DNA of 64,000 bases from Pseudomonas sp. PDM14 (GTDB lineage Bacteria > Pseudomonadota > Gammaproteobacteria > Pseudomonadales > Pseudomonadaceae), in assembly GCF_014851905.1 (NCBI RefSeq), contig NZ_JACVAQ010000002.1:1240001-1304000 (forward strand), given 5' to 3'. The translations under genes and the position numbers were made by a program. The notes under the pieces were generated by a model. That model was not told where the DNA came from. It saw only the letters and a program-made list of their open reading frames with translations, and ran no database searches. Below, piece after piece: positions 29,801 to 38,484 of the stretch. Position 1 is the first letter of the stretch; every line of letters starts with the position of its first letter.

Positions 29801-30622
29801 ACCGTCGAACTCCTGCAGCAGATGCGCGCCGCCCTGGGCGTCGACCAGCTCGATCCAGAACAGATCACTGCTGCTGCCGAGAATCCCGTGCATCAGATCG
29901 GCCATGCGAAAGGAACCGGAAACCATGCCGAGCAACGCAGCCTGGCGCTCCTCGACACTGCTCAGCGGCACGTTTTGCCGATACACCGGCAGGTACAACA
30001 GCACGCCGCTCTGCACGTCCTGCTCGGTTTCCTGCTTGAGCCTGAGCGGCCCGGTGAGCGCCGCTTCGCCACCGTCGCGGGCTCGGCTAATGGCCTCGCG
30101 ACGCGTGCTCTCACTGAACATGTCGAAGCCCAGCACGCGGCGGTTGCGCCAGTTCAGCGGATGGACGAAATCGACGATCAGGTATTCGTCGCGAACCCCG
30201 GTCGGGTAGATCTGGAAATAGGCCCGCCCTTCGGCCTGCACGCGCTGCAGAAAGGGTCCCAGCGTGGCGCGCTGCAGGTAGCGTCCCCAGCTCAGCGCCT
30301 GGATGCCGGGGTAACGGTCCTGCAGCTGCAGCTGATCGGTAGCGCGCTGCCACTCATCGTCGGAAACCTCCGAACTGCCGGCGAGCAGGCCGGACATGCC
30401 GCGCAGGACCATTTCATAGGCGCGCATGCGCTCGCGCACACTCTGCTCGACGCCATCCACCGCCAGGTCGAAGCGTTCCTGCTGAGCGGCTTCGCTACCG
30501 GCATTCAGCGTCCACCATTGCCAACCGACCAGCGCACCCAGACCGACCAGCAACAGCAGCGTAACCAGAAGGGGAATCCAGGGTTTGCGGGCACTAGGGG
30601 CAACGGTAAGGGTGTCGTCCAT
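26858..30622 (-). CDS. CHASE-PAS-PAS hybrid histidine kinase with three receivers
   Basis: 1254-residue inner-membrane sensor. Membrane segment 14-37, periplasmic CHASE-type domain about 60-300 (YPGIQALSWGRYLQ), membrane segment 315-337, PAS1 358-478, PAS2 480-600, HisKA with phospho-histidine H624 (MSHELRTPL), ATPase 730-850 with N box NLLSNALKF, VRDTGIGI and FGGTGLGLA. Three receivers follow: REC1 (D918), REC2 (D1038), REC3 (D1173, MDMAMPVMDGY). No Hpt domain is visible, so a separate phosphotransfer protein or direct transfer to the next gene's receiver is needed. The two PAS units are near-copies. Start 30622 follows AGGAG. Stimulus unknown. Confidence 0.93.
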   Translation of the reverse strand: MDDTLTVAPSARKPWIPLLVTLLLLVGLGALVGWQWWTLNAGSEAAQQERFDLAVDGVEQSVRERMRAYEMVLRGMSGLLAGSSEVSDDEWQRATDQLQLQDRYPGIQALSWGRYLQRATLGPFLQRVQAEGRAYFQIYPTGVRDEYLIVDFVHPLNWRNRRVLGFDMFSESTRREAISRARDGGEAALTGPLRLKQETEQDVQSGVLLYLPVYRQNVPLSSVEERQAALLGMVSGSFRMADLMHGILGSSSDLFWIELVDAQGGAHLLQEFDGREATSRLQASRTLNVYGREWLLKVGSTPQYEQTLRNSTLTVGLSTGLLAALLLSLLVGGYLFLRERAMVESERQAQGLREREERFRMVVEASPNAIVLVDSRGLIAMVNRQTELMFGYPRQELLQQPVEMLLPEAIRAAHVGLRAQYQESPEPRRMGGSRELFGQHRDGRSIPLEVGLSPLRSGHDVLVQAVIIDISARKAAEERFRLVVEASPNAIVLADAKGLVSMVNRQTEQMFGYSRDELLGQPVERLLPETLRGLHSGLRQVFTQDPSPRRMGNNRELFGQHRDGRLIPLEVGLSPLRSGDDMLVQAVIIDISERKAAEKRLREQAEQLALANRYKSEFLANMSHELRTPLNSILILSEQLKQNAAGNLTEKQVKHADIVYRAGNDLLQLINDVLDLAKIEAGRVQLRLEPLNVHDMLVELDASLRPMAEVKGLQLFSHVEPGVPRVINSDRGRLHQILRNLLSNALKFTESGEVELTIACSPTPLDDERETLQIVVRDTGIGIAAEQHERIFQAFQQIDGSTSRRFGGTGLGLAITRQLVEVLGGQISLQSTPGQGSRFIVQLPVVAPVQVDAHEPPVSAPVRSGQGPAMLIVEDDANFASVIAEAAQAHGFSCVQCRSGKQAIELLQSERFVAVVLDILLPDISGWQIYRRMRGLAQHREVPVHIISCVPQPQDWQADGTHYLVKPIGRQALEQVFQDLAVPGQAERPLLLVEDVDAERAYYGEHLQQLGFTCTPAATAAQALQLYAREPFGAVVIDLNLPDQDGFDLLEAMHRERPLHGTRVVVNTGVDVSHQDLQRLRHYSAVVVRKSGNDLAALDSAVQGFLAAVRTPPASTAPVLNGKRVLLVDDDMRNIYAMTALLDEIGLHVTPAKDGVEALECFAREPFDVILMDMAMPVMDGYTATRILKEEHDCRIPVIALTAHAMKGDREKCITAGADDYLAKPVARQDLLDLLQRWLSTTPEASRRAQGDKQ

Positions 30623-30736
30623 GAACTCTCCTGATCCATCCACATGCCACAGGCATGCGCCGACACCTGTTGTGCCGGGACCTTCTGGCAGTTTAGTCAG
30701 GATTTACGCAGGCATCGGACTGACGACAGACGGCAG

Positions 30737-30770
30737 GAAAAAAGCAGAAAGCCCTCTTCCGAGGGCTTTC
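30737..30770 (-). terminator. Terminator of the OmpA-like lipoprotein gene
   Basis: GAAAGCCCTC and GAGGGCTTTC form a 10-bp stem over TTCC; read leftward it is followed by a GCTTTTTTCC tract, 20 bases past the lipoprotein stop. Confidence 0.85.
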
Positions 30771-30790
30771 TTGTGTCGCTGCGCCAGCGC

Positions 30791-31489
30791 TTACTGCTGA
30801 GCAGGCAGCGGCCGCAGATTGACCTCGACGCGGCGGTTCTGCGCACGCCCCGACTCGTTGGCGTTGCTCGCCACCGGCTGGTCCGGGCCGGCACCTCGGG
30901 TGCTCACCCGGGCCGCGTTCACACCCTGCGCCTGCAGGTAGTTGGCTACGCTCTGCGCACGGCGTTGCGACAGCGCCATGTTGTGCGAGTGGCTGCCGGT
31001 GCTGTCGGTATGGCCGACGATCTCGATGCTGTTCTGATCGTACTGGCGGAACGACGTGGCCAGGTTGTTCAGCGGCGTATAGAAGTTGCTGGCGATGTCG
31101 GCCGAGTCGGTGGCGAAGGTGATGTTGCCCGGCATGATCAGCTGGATGTTGTCGCCCTGGCGCTCGACCTGAACGCCAGTGCCTTCCATGCTGCGGCGCA
31201 GCTCCGCTTCCTGCTTGTCGACGTAGTAGCCGTAGCCCGCCCCCGCTGCGCCGGCGACGGCGGCACCGATCAGCGCACCCTTGCCGCGCTTGTCGTGGTT
31301 GATCGCGGCGCCGGCGGCGGCACCGGCCAGTGCGCCGAGGCCACCGTACTTGGCGGTCTTGCTCATGCCGCCGGAATTCTGATTGCCGTTCTGGCTGGTG
31401 TTCTGGTTGTCGTACGGATTCTGCGAGGCACAGCCTGTGACCAGTGCGACGACAGTGGCAGCGAGGATCAGGCGTGGGGTAGTCAACAT
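30791..31489 (-). CDS. OmpA-family lipoprotein with glycine zipper
   Basis: 232-residue envelope protein. The signal peptide ends in a lipobox VTGC (cysteine near residue 20); a glycine-zipper hydrophobic stretch follows (GGLGALAGAAAGAAI, then GALIGAAVAGAAGAG), and a C-terminal OmpA peptidoglycan-binding domain includes GHTDSTGSHSHNMALSQRRA and NRRVEVNL. Expected to be anchored in the outer membrane and to tether peptidoglycan, as YiaD-like proteins do. GGGAG precedes the start at 31489. Monocistronic with its own terminator. Confidence 0.92.
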   Translation of the reverse strand: MLTTPRLILAATVVALVTGCASQNPYDNQNTSQNGNQNSGGMSKTAKYGGLGALAGAAAGAAINHDKRGKGALIGAAVAGAAGAGYGYYVDKQEAELRRSMEGTGVQVERQGDNIQLIMPGNITFATDSADIASNFYTPLNNLATSFRQYDQNSIEIVGHTDSTGSHSHNMALSQRRAQSVANYLQAQGVNAARVSTRGAGPDQPVASNANESGRAQNRRVEVNLRPLPAQQ

Positions 31490-31577
31490 GTTTGGGGCTC
31501 CCGAAAAAGCTAGGACCAGCCTGAGTGGCTGACAAGGGCTTAGAGCCCTGCCGGCAACGAAGATTCCCTGACCGCCG

Positions 31578-32222
31578 TCACGCGCGCACGAACGGGTTGT
31601 CGCGCATCTCATCGCCCAGGCGGGTATCCGGGCCGTGACCGGTGACCACCGTAGCCTCCTCGTCCAGGCTGTACAGACGCTGTTTGATCGAGCGCTCGAT
31701 GGTCGCGTAATCGCCACCCCACAAATCCGTGCGCCCGATGCCGCGGCGGAACAGCGTGTCACCGGCGATCAACAGCTTGGCCTGGGGAAACCAGAAACTC
31801 ATGGAGCCTGGCGTATGCCCCGGCGTGTGCAGCGCCACACCGCAACCGCAGGCCAGCTCCTCGTCGTCGGCCAGCCACTGATCCGGCGCCGGCACCGGAC
31901 GATAAGGCACGCCGAACATGCGGCACTGCATTTCCAGGTTGTCCCAGAGGAACTGGTCTTCCTGGTGCAGGTGCAGGGTCGCGCCCGTCAGTTCCTTCAA
32001 CTGGCCGGACGCCAGGAAGTGATCGAGATGGGCATGGGTGTGGATGATGCTGACCAGCGTCAGCCCATGCGCCTGCAGGCGCGCGAGGATCATCTCCGGC
32101 TCGCCGCCCGGATCGACGACGATGGCCTTCTTGCTCAGCGGATCACCGATCAGCGTGCAGTTGCACTGCAAAGGGCCGACGGGGAAGGTTTCGCGAATCA
32201 GCGTGGGCGGCGTGGGGCTCAT
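31578..32222 (-). CDS. Metallo-beta-lactamase-fold hydrolase (glyoxalase II-like)
   Basis: 214-residue probable zinc hydrolase of the glyoxalase II group. Metal-binding THAHLDH, the later HTPGHTPGSM, AGDTLF and GHGPDT motifs are all intact. Shorter than true glyoxalase II, it lacks the glutathione-binding C-terminal domain, so its thioester or other substrate is unknown. It starts 10 bases after the AraC gene on the same strand, so the two are probably cotranscribed. No strong ribosome site is visible at ATG 32222. Confidence 0.9.
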   Translation of the reverse strand: MSPTPPTLIRETFPVGPLQCNCTLIGDPLSKKAIVVDPGGEPEMILARLQAHGLTLVSIIHTHAHLDHFLASGQLKELTGATLHLHQEDQFLWDNLEMQCRMFGVPYRPVPAPDQWLADDEELACGCGVALHTPGHTPGSMSFWFPQAKLLIAGDTLFRRGIGRTDLWGGDYATIERSIKQRLYSLDEEATVVTGHGPDTRLGDEMRDNPFVRA

Positions 32223-32232
32223 CTGGCGGGTC

Positions 32233-33261
32233 TCATGGTTGCTCCGGGCGCGCACGATAGTCGCCCGGCCGCTTGCCCGTCCATTTCTGGAAGGCACGGC
32301 GGAAATTGGAAGGGTCGCTGAAGCCCAGCAACAGGGCGATTTCGAACAGCGGCAGGTGGGTGGTAGTCAGGTACTGCAACGCCAGGCGCTTGCGCACTTC
32401 GTCGAGCACTTTCTGGTAGCTGGTACCGGCTTCGGCCAGGTGCCGACGCAGGCTGCGGCCGCTGGTATGCAGGGCGTGCGCCGCGCTGTCGAGATTGGGG
32501 AAGTCGCCAGGGCGCGCCAGGAGCAGGCGGCGCAAGCGGGTGAGCAAGCCATCCTCGACATCCAGAGCCGCCAGCAGCGCCTCGCACTGCTCCTCGCACA
32601 TGCGCATGGTCGCCGGATTGGCCAGCGCCATGGGTTTGTCCAGGTATCTGCGCGGCAGTTTCAGCCAGTGCCAGGGCTGGTCGAACAACGCGTCACAGCC
32701 AAACACCTCTCGGTAGCGCTCGGCATGTACGGGGCGCGGATGAACGAAGCCGACCTGCACCTGCTGCGGTTCCTCGCCCAAGAGAAACCCGGCGATGCTG
32801 TAGAGCGCGGCAAACAAGCCCTCAGCAGCAAAACGCCCGAGCACGCCAAGGGGAATCGACTCGTTGGCCCGCAACTCCAGGTAATCCTCGTGCTCGACCA
32901 GCTCCAGGTCGAAGGTCAAGCCGAGTACCCGGTAATACTTCAGCGCGAAGTGCACCGCGCGCTCCAGCGTAGGGCTGGAGAGCAGCGCATAGCCGAGGAT
33001 GCCGTGCGCCGAGGCGTTCAGCCGCTGCCCCAGCAGCAGACCCAACGCCGGCTCCTTGCACAGAACCAGCGCGCTATTACCCAGAAAATAGATGGCATTC
33101 AGTGACAGGCGGCCGCTGGCATTGTGCAGGCACTCGCTTGAAAGGCCGGCATGTGCCAGCAACTGCTCTCTGCCCACACCCCGCTCCGCGGCTAGCTCCA
33201 GCAGAGCTTCGGCGTAAGTCATGGGCACCAGTTCGGTGTCGAGAGTAAGCAGTTTGCGCAT
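32233..33261 (-). CDS. AraC-family regulator, OruR-like
   Basis: 342-residue transcription factor. An N-terminal arabinose-binding-like domain of the AraC/OruR/ArgR type (ELVPMTYAEALLELAAERG, ASAHGILGYALLSSPTLERAV) precedes the two-helix-turn-helix C-terminus (SGRSLRRHLAEAGTSYQKVLDEVRKRLA, then EIALLLGFSDPSNFRRAFQKWTG). Gene order with the OmpA-like lipoprotein and ferritin-like hydrolase resembles the oruR (PA0831) locus, recalled from memory, so ornithine-utilisation control is a candidate. Start 33261 is preferred over an extension to 33360 that enters the divergent promoter region. Confidence 0.88.
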   Translation of the reverse strand: MRKLLTLDTELVPMTYAEALLELAAERGVGREQLLAHAGLSSECLHNASGRLSLNAIYFLGNSALVLCKEPALGLLLGQRLNASAHGILGYALLSSPTLERAVHFALKYYRVLGLTFDLELVEHEDYLELRANESIPLGVLGRFAAEGLFAALYSIAGFLLGEEPQQVQVGFVHPRPVHAERYREVFGCDALFDQPWHWLKLPRRYLDKPMALANPATMRMCEEQCEALLAALDVEDGLLTRLRRLLLARPGDFPNLDSAAHALHTSGRSLRRHLAEAGTSYQKVLDEVRKRLALQYLTTTHLPLFEIALLLGFSDPSNFRRAFQKWTGKRPGDYRARPEQP

Positions 33262-33380
33262 GGTCGTCCGGGTCTCGCGATGGCCATAAATGACCGGAAC
33301 AATGGCTGAAGATAACCTTGTCCGACAAAACCCCACAAGGCCATAGTCGCTGCACGCCATAACAACGACTGGGAGGCCTC

Positions 33381-34214
33381 ATGTCCAATCCCACACCGCC
33401 CGACCTGACGATCAAGCCGCGCCAGCCTGGTTTCGACCTGCCGCAACCCTGGTTGCGCCACTGGCATGGCGACAATGCCTTCAAGAGCCACTTCTTCGAC
33501 GCCATGTCGCTGCTGTTCCCCGATGGCGAGCGTTTCTTCATCGACTCGGTACGCCACTACCGCGACCGGGTAACCGATCCCCAGCAACAGGAGCAGATCC
33601 GCGGCTTCATCGGCCAGGAGGCGCACCACAGCCGCGAACACCAGCACTACAGCGACGCCCTGCGCGCCACCGGCTACGACCTCGACTATCTGGAACATCG
33701 CCTGAAGCGGCGCCTGGCGTTCGTGCGCAAGCACCTGCCGCCCAAGGTACACCTGGCCTCCACCGTCGCGGTGGAACACCTGACCGCGATCATGGCCGAC
33801 GCCATCCTGCAGAATCCTGACTGGCTGGAGGGTGCCGACCCGGCCATGGCGCGACTGTGGCGCTGGCATGCGCTGGAAGAAAGCGAGCACAAGGCCGTTG
33901 CGTTCGACCTCTATCAACAGGTCGGCACCAGCCCCTGGCTACGCCGCCGGGCAATGATTTACAGCACGCTGTACTTCACCCTCGACACCTTCAAGGGCCT
34001 GGTGCACATGCTCAAGCGCGATGGTTTGCTATGGAACTGGCAGGTATGGCGCGACGGCCTGGCCTGGCTGTGGGGCAGCCGCGGCATTCTGCGTCCGCTG
34101 GTGCGGGTCTACCTGGACTTCTACAAACGCGACTTCCATCCGTGGCAGCACGACAACCTGCACATCATCGAGGACTATCGGCGCCAGTTCGACCTGCCAC
34201 TGCAGGCCGATTGA
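33381..34214 (+). CDS. Metal-dependent hydrolase, PF10118-like
   Basis: 277-residue protein of the predicted metal-dependent hydrolase family with a ferritin-like helical core. Likely metal ligands are visible in GQEAHHSREHQHY, VAVEHLTAIMAD and ALEESEHKAVAFD, a pattern consistent with a two-metal carboxylate/histidine site. A Lys/Arg-Trp rich C-terminus may lie on the membrane. Function unproven. GGGAGG precedes the start; divergent from the AraC regulator (119 bases) and abutting the convergent LuxR gene. Confidence 0.85.
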   Translation: MSNPTPPDLTIKPRQPGFDLPQPWLRHWHGDNAFKSHFFDAMSLLFPDGERFFIDSVRHYRDRVTDPQQQEQIRGFIGQEAHHSREHQHYSDALRATGYDLDYLEHRLKRRLAFVRKHLPPKVHLASTVAVEHLTAIMADAILQNPDWLEGADPAMARLWRWHALEESEHKAVAFDLYQQVGTSPWLRRRAMIYSTLYFTLDTFKGLVHMLKRDGLLWNWQVWRDGLAWLWGSRGILRPLVRVYLDFYKRDFHPWQHDNLHIIEDYRRQFDLPLQAD

Positions 34215-36953
34215 TCAGCGCAGCAATCCCAGGCCCTTGGCGCGCGCCACGGCCTGGGTGCGCCGCTCGACGCCGAGCTTGCTGTTGATGTGGCGGGCGT
34301 GGGTCTTCACCGTGTGCAGCGAGATGAACAAGCGCTCGCTGATTTCCTGATTCGAACAGCCCAGCGCGATCAGGCGCAGCACCGCCAACTCCCGCGTACT
34401 CAGGGTGTCCGTGGCGGCGAGGGCGACCACGTCCTCACCCTCCTCGTCGGGCTCGGGCAGGTGCTCGCGCAGCGCTTGACTCAACGGGGTCGCCGGCGCG
34501 ACCAACAGCTGTTCGCGCAGCCAGTCCGGCTTGTGCGCCAGCAGCTCGTGGAACGGCAGCAAGCCACCGCCAACCGCCGCACCCAGGCAGCTGTGCAACT
34601 GCTGCTGGGCATCACGCTCGCGACCTGCGGCACACAGCAACAGGCTCAGCTGCACCTGGGCAAAGACGCCGATCAGATGCCCACCACAGCCTTGCGCACG
34701 CATCACCAGGGCGCGCAGGCGGCGCTCCGCAGCGTCGCCCTGCCCCTGCAAACGCTCCAGCGCCGCACGGTGCAGCTCGATGTGCAGGGACAGCTGTGGG
34801 TGAAACTCCGGCGCGGTTGCCGGCTCTTCGCCGCCGTAGGTTTCCGCCAGGCGCAGGAGCCAGGCATTGGCCAGGTCGGTCTGCCCCTGGCTCAGCCACA
34901 ACTCGCACTTGGCCAAGGTGATCATGGCCAGGTAGTACACCGGCGGCACATCCCAGATGTGCATCAGCCGCTCGGCCTCGGCCAGCAGCGAAAACGCTTC
35001 GGCATAGCGCCCGGCACGCCCTTCCTGGCTGGCCAGAATGCAGTAGCCGACCAGCAGGCTGATGTCGCGACAGGCGCGCGCCTCGGCAATCCCGGCGAGC
35101 AACTTTCTGCCGCCTTCTGCGGGCTGCAGGCGTAGCACCAGAAGAAAACCTTCATAGAGAGTCAGACGCGCGCGCACAGCGTAGACACGCTGCGCCGGCA
35201 GGTTGCGCAAGCGCTCCAGACCATGGCGAATCTCTTCTAGCGCGCGAACGATCTCGCCACGGGCCAGCAGCACCCGACCACGGTTGTAGTGACAAAGCGC
35301 CTCGAACAGCGGGTTGCCCTGGCGCTGCGCCAGCTCCAGCGCCTCACGGTTGAGCCCGCGGGCACGCCACAGGTCACCTTGCACCACGGCAAGGTTGGCC
35401 AGATTGAACAGGCACAGCAGACGAGGACCGAAACGATCCGGCGGCAACGCGGCCAGCGCTTCGGTGCAATAACGCGCCGCGCGCTCACTGTCGCCCCGAC
35501 CGCGGGCGATCACGCCACTGACCGCCAGCCACTGTGCCAGCAAGGACTGCTGCGCCTGCGCCGAAGGTGCGGGAAGGAAGCGCTCGAGCTGGTTGGCCAG
35601 GTCTTCCGCCGCATCCAGTTGGCAGGCCAGGGCCAATGCCCAGCTGTATAGCGCGATCAGTCGCGGCGTGCTGCTGAGCAGGCTATCGGGCAAGTCCATC
35701 TTCCAGCGCAGCAACATGGCGACGTTCTGCTCGGCCAGTAGATGCTCCTCGGAAAAGCTCTGCACCAGATTGGCAGCGACGTCCGGCTGACCTGCGCGCA
35801 GGGCCTGCTCCACCGCGTCGTCGAGCAAGCCATGGGCACTGAACCAGCGGCACGCACGCAGGTGCAGACTCGACTGCGGAACGGAAAAACCCGGTGCAGG
35901 GTTGGCACGCAGCAGATCGGAGAACAGGTGGTGGTAGCGGAACCAGCGCCCACTCTCATCCAGCGGCACCAAGAACACCTGATTGGCCTGCAGGTGCTGG
36001 AGAATCGCCGCACTGTCGTGGCTGTCGCGCACCGCATCGCATAGTTCGACACAAAAGCGGTCGAGGCAGGCTGTGTCATAGAGGAAGGCCTGCACATCGG
36101 CAGCCTGGCGCTCGATCACCTCTTCCAGCAGGTAATCGCGGATCAGCCCTTGGGCACCATGCAGGTCCTGCGGCAGCTCCTCACTGGCATGCTCATCGAG
36201 GGTGAGCAGCCACAACCGCAAGCCGGCGACCCAACCTTCGCTGCGCTGCAACAGGCAATCCAGCGCCTCGCCTTGCAGGCGACTGCCCTGGCTGACCAGC
36301 AGCTCGCGGGTTTCCGCGGTGGTCAGGCGCAGGTCCTGTTCCTGCAGTTCGAGCAACTGCCGTGACAGGCGCAAGCGCGCCAGGTGCCAGTCCGGACGCT
36401 GGCGACTGGTCACCAGCAACAGCAAGCCACTGGGCAGATGATTGAGGAAGAACTGCAGGCAGCGATCGAGGACCGGGCCCTGTGCCAGGTGGTAATCGTC
36501 CAGTACCAGCAGTAACGGCGCCGTCTCGTCCAGGCGCTCGCCAAGTTCATCGAGCAGGCCATCGAGCAATTCTTCGAAGGCGAAAGGCTGATGACGCTGA
36601 CGCATTTTCAGCAGGCCCAGCGCTTCGTCACCGATACCTGGATAGTGCCGGCGAAGTCCCTCGAGCAGGCGCTCAAGGAAGCGCCCGGGGTCGCTGTCGC
36701 GGCGAGTGAGGCTGAGCCACAGATTTTGCCAGGCCGCCGGCAGGCGCTCGCAGAACTCGATCGCCAGCGAACTCTTGCCAAATCCTGCCGGCGCACTGAC
36801 CAGCAACAGCCGTCCACTCATGCCCTCGGCAAGCTGCTCGCAGAGACGCGGGCGCAGGACATGCCCCTCAGGCAGCGGAGGCCGGAAGAAACGGCTTTCA
36901 CTGGCACTGGCGGGTACATAGGCGAGGCCGGGGGAGCGGGACAGATCGGTCAC
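34215..36953 (-). CDS. MalT-type LuxR-family regulator
   Basis: 912-residue large ATP-binding LuxR (STAND-type) activator. The N-terminal NTPase carries Walker A SAPAGFGKSSLA near residue 55 and a Walker B-like LLLVLDDYHLA; a long helical-repeat sensor fills about 350-830; the C-terminal helix-turn-helix has LSTRELAVLRLIALGCSNQEISERLF and VKTHARHI. Such proteins activate transcription when an inducer and ATP drive oligomerisation. GTG start at 36953 has no obvious ribosome site. Placed directly downstream of the DUF1302/DUF1329 operon, which is its probable target; MalT-like regulators commonly accompany such pairs, as I recall. Confidence 0.9.
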   Translation of the reverse strand: MTDLSRSPGLAYVPASASESRFFRPPLPEGHVLRPRLCEQLAEGMSGRLLLVSAPAGFGKSSLAIEFCERLPAAWQNLWLSLTRRDSDPGRFLERLLEGLRRHYPGIGDEALGLLKMRQRHQPFAFEELLDGLLDELGERLDETAPLLLVLDDYHLAQGPVLDRCLQFFLNHLPSGLLLLVTSRQRPDWHLARLRLSRQLLELQEQDLRLTTAETRELLVSQGSRLQGEALDCLLQRSEGWVAGLRLWLLTLDEHASEELPQDLHGAQGLIRDYLLEEVIERQAADVQAFLYDTACLDRFCVELCDAVRDSHDSAAILQHLQANQVFLVPLDESGRWFRYHHLFSDLLRANPAPGFSVPQSSLHLRACRWFSAHGLLDDAVEQALRAGQPDVAANLVQSFSEEHLLAEQNVAMLLRWKMDLPDSLLSSTPRLIALYSWALALACQLDAAEDLANQLERFLPAPSAQAQQSLLAQWLAVSGVIARGRGDSERAARYCTEALAALPPDRFGPRLLCLFNLANLAVVQGDLWRARGLNREALELAQRQGNPLFEALCHYNRGRVLLARGEIVRALEEIRHGLERLRNLPAQRVYAVRARLTLYEGFLLVLRLQPAEGGRKLLAGIAEARACRDISLLVGYCILASQEGRAGRYAEAFSLLAEAERLMHIWDVPPVYYLAMITLAKCELWLSQGQTDLANAWLLRLAETYGGEEPATAPEFHPQLSLHIELHRAALERLQGQGDAAERRLRALVMRAQGCGGHLIGVFAQVQLSLLLCAAGRERDAQQQLHSCLGAAVGGGLLPFHELLAHKPDWLREQLLVAPATPLSQALREHLPEPDEEGEDVVALAATDTLSTRELAVLRLIALGCSNQEISERLFISLHTVKTHARHINSKLGVERRTQAVARAKGLGLLR

Positions 36954-37041
36954 GTGACAGGCATGCGCTCAATGGCTGGCTAAGTGCCCGCAGACTATCC
37001 CCTTGTCTTGCGCATTTGAAGCCCATCAGTCGCCACAACGA

Positions 37042-37068
37042 AAAAAGCCGGCGCAAGGCCGGCTTTTT
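37042..37068. terminator. Terminator between DUF1329 and luxR genes
   Basis: AAAAAGCCGGC / GCCGGCTTTTT stem with a short GCAAG-type loop, 20 bases beyond the DUF1329 stop in the leftward direction. A and T runs on both sides. Confidence 0.85.
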
Positions 37069-37087
37069 CTTGTAACACGACGCGAGA

Positions 37088-38461
37088 TTAACGCACGCCG
37101 GCCTGACGCAGAGCGGCCGGGGTGTAATCGCTGGAAGAGGCCTTGTAGTTGAAGTCGTAGGCTTTTTTCTCCTCGTTCTTCATACCCAGGGCCAGGTAGC
37201 GACCGGAAATCACGTCATACAGGGTTTCCAGGGTGTACCAAGGAACCTGCTTGTCGTAGTAGTACTGGGAGTGCGCTTCGGCCACACGCCACAGCGAACC
37301 ACGGCCGTCGTAGTGGTCGATGACCGCTGCTTGCCAGGTGTCCTCGTCGATGTACATATCACGCTTGGCGTAGATATGACGTTCGCCGGCTTTCAGGGTA
37401 CCGGTCACGTGCCATACGCGGTGCAGCTCGTAGCGGCTCAGGTCCTGGTTGATGTGACCAGCTTTGATTACGTCAGCATATTTCAGCTGCGGCGAATCGA
37501 GAGCATAGGTGTTGTACGGGATGTAGATCTCTTTCTTGCCGTTCAACTTCCAGTCATAACGGTCAGGTGCACCGTTGTACATGTCCAGGTTGTCGGAAGT
37601 ACGCAGACCGTCTGCAGCGGTACCCGGGCCGTCGTAGGAAACCTGCGGGGCTCGGCGAACACGACGCTGACCGGCGTTGTACAGCCACGCCAGACGCGGC
37701 TCTTTCACCTGGTCGAGAGTTTCGTGTACCAGCAGTACGTTACCTGCCAGACGCGAAGGAGCCGTCACACGCTGTTTGAAGTAGAACAGGATGTTGGTCG
37801 GCTTGCTCGGATCGTAGTCGGTCAGGCTGGTCGGGAAGGTGAATTCGTCCTGGAAGTAGACCAGGCTGAACGAACCATTGGCCTGCGGGGTAGCCTGGGT
37901 AACCAGACGACGCACGCTGCCGCCACGGTAGCGGGTGATCTGGTTCCAGACTGCTTCGAGGCCGTTCTGCGGGATCGGGAACGGGTTCGCGGTCTTGAAG
38001 TTTTCCAGACCGTTGCCGCCCTGAACCAGCTTGGTGTTAGCCGCGTTGTGCTTGGCGTCATCCTGCACGCTTTGCGGAACGGTAGCCGTACGGTGCGTGG
38101 TGTACACCGGGATGCGATAGCTTTCCGGGTAGCGTTTGAACATGGCCAGCTGGCCAGGGGTCAGCTTGTCCTTGTACTGGTCGACGTTCTTCGAGTCGAT
38201 GGTGAAGAGCGGCTTCTCGTTGGCGAACGGGTTCGACAGGAAACCACGTGCGTCCACGGTACCGGCATCCTTCGGCAGACCACCGGTCCACTCAGGGATG
38301 CTGCCATCGGCGTTGCCGGCTTTCTCGGCGCCCAGCGGAGTCAGGGTAGCACCCAGCTTGGCAACTTCATCAGCCGATACGGCAGCCATTACGCTGGTAG
38401 CCAGCAGAGACAGAGCCAGAGCACCGGATTGCAGCAGGTATTTTGTTGTTTTCATGTGCAT
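37088..38461 (-). CDS. DUF1329 family exported protein
   Basis: 457-residue protein with a signal peptide (KYLLQSGALALSLLATSVMA, cleavage after AMA), hence periplasmic or outer-membrane associated. DUF1329 landmarks: AKLGATLTPLGAEKAGNADGSIPEWTGGL, and a C-terminal part with YKLNGKKEIYIPYNTY-like and RRYELHRVWHVTGTL-like segments. In Pseudomonas it is almost always paired with a DUF1302 barrel and has been linked to handling of hydrophobic substrates, but no reaction is known. GAGGA precedes ATG 38461 (ATG 38455 is an alternative). Follows the DUF1302 gene by 23 bases. Confidence 0.9.
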   Translation of the reverse strand: MHMKTTKYLLQSGALALSLLATSVMAAVSADEVAKLGATLTPLGAEKAGNADGSIPEWTGGLPKDAGTVDARGFLSNPFANEKPLFTIDSKNVDQYKDKLTPGQLAMFKRYPESYRIPVYTTHRTATVPQSVQDDAKHNAANTKLVQGGNGLENFKTANPFPIPQNGLEAVWNQITRYRGGSVRRLVTQATPQANGSFSLVYFQDEFTFPTSLTDYDPSKPTNILFYFKQRVTAPSRLAGNVLLVHETLDQVKEPRLAWLYNAGQRRVRRAPQVSYDGPGTAADGLRTSDNLDMYNGAPDRYDWKLNGKKEIYIPYNTYALDSPQLKYADVIKAGHINQDLSRYELHRVWHVTGTLKAGERHIYAKRDMYIDEDTWQAAVIDHYDGRGSLWRVAEAHSQYYYDKQVPWYTLETLYDVISGRYLALGMKNEEKKAYDFNYKASSSDYTPAALRQAGVR

Positions 38462-38484
38462 GTCTTTCCTCAAGATTCCTGTGC

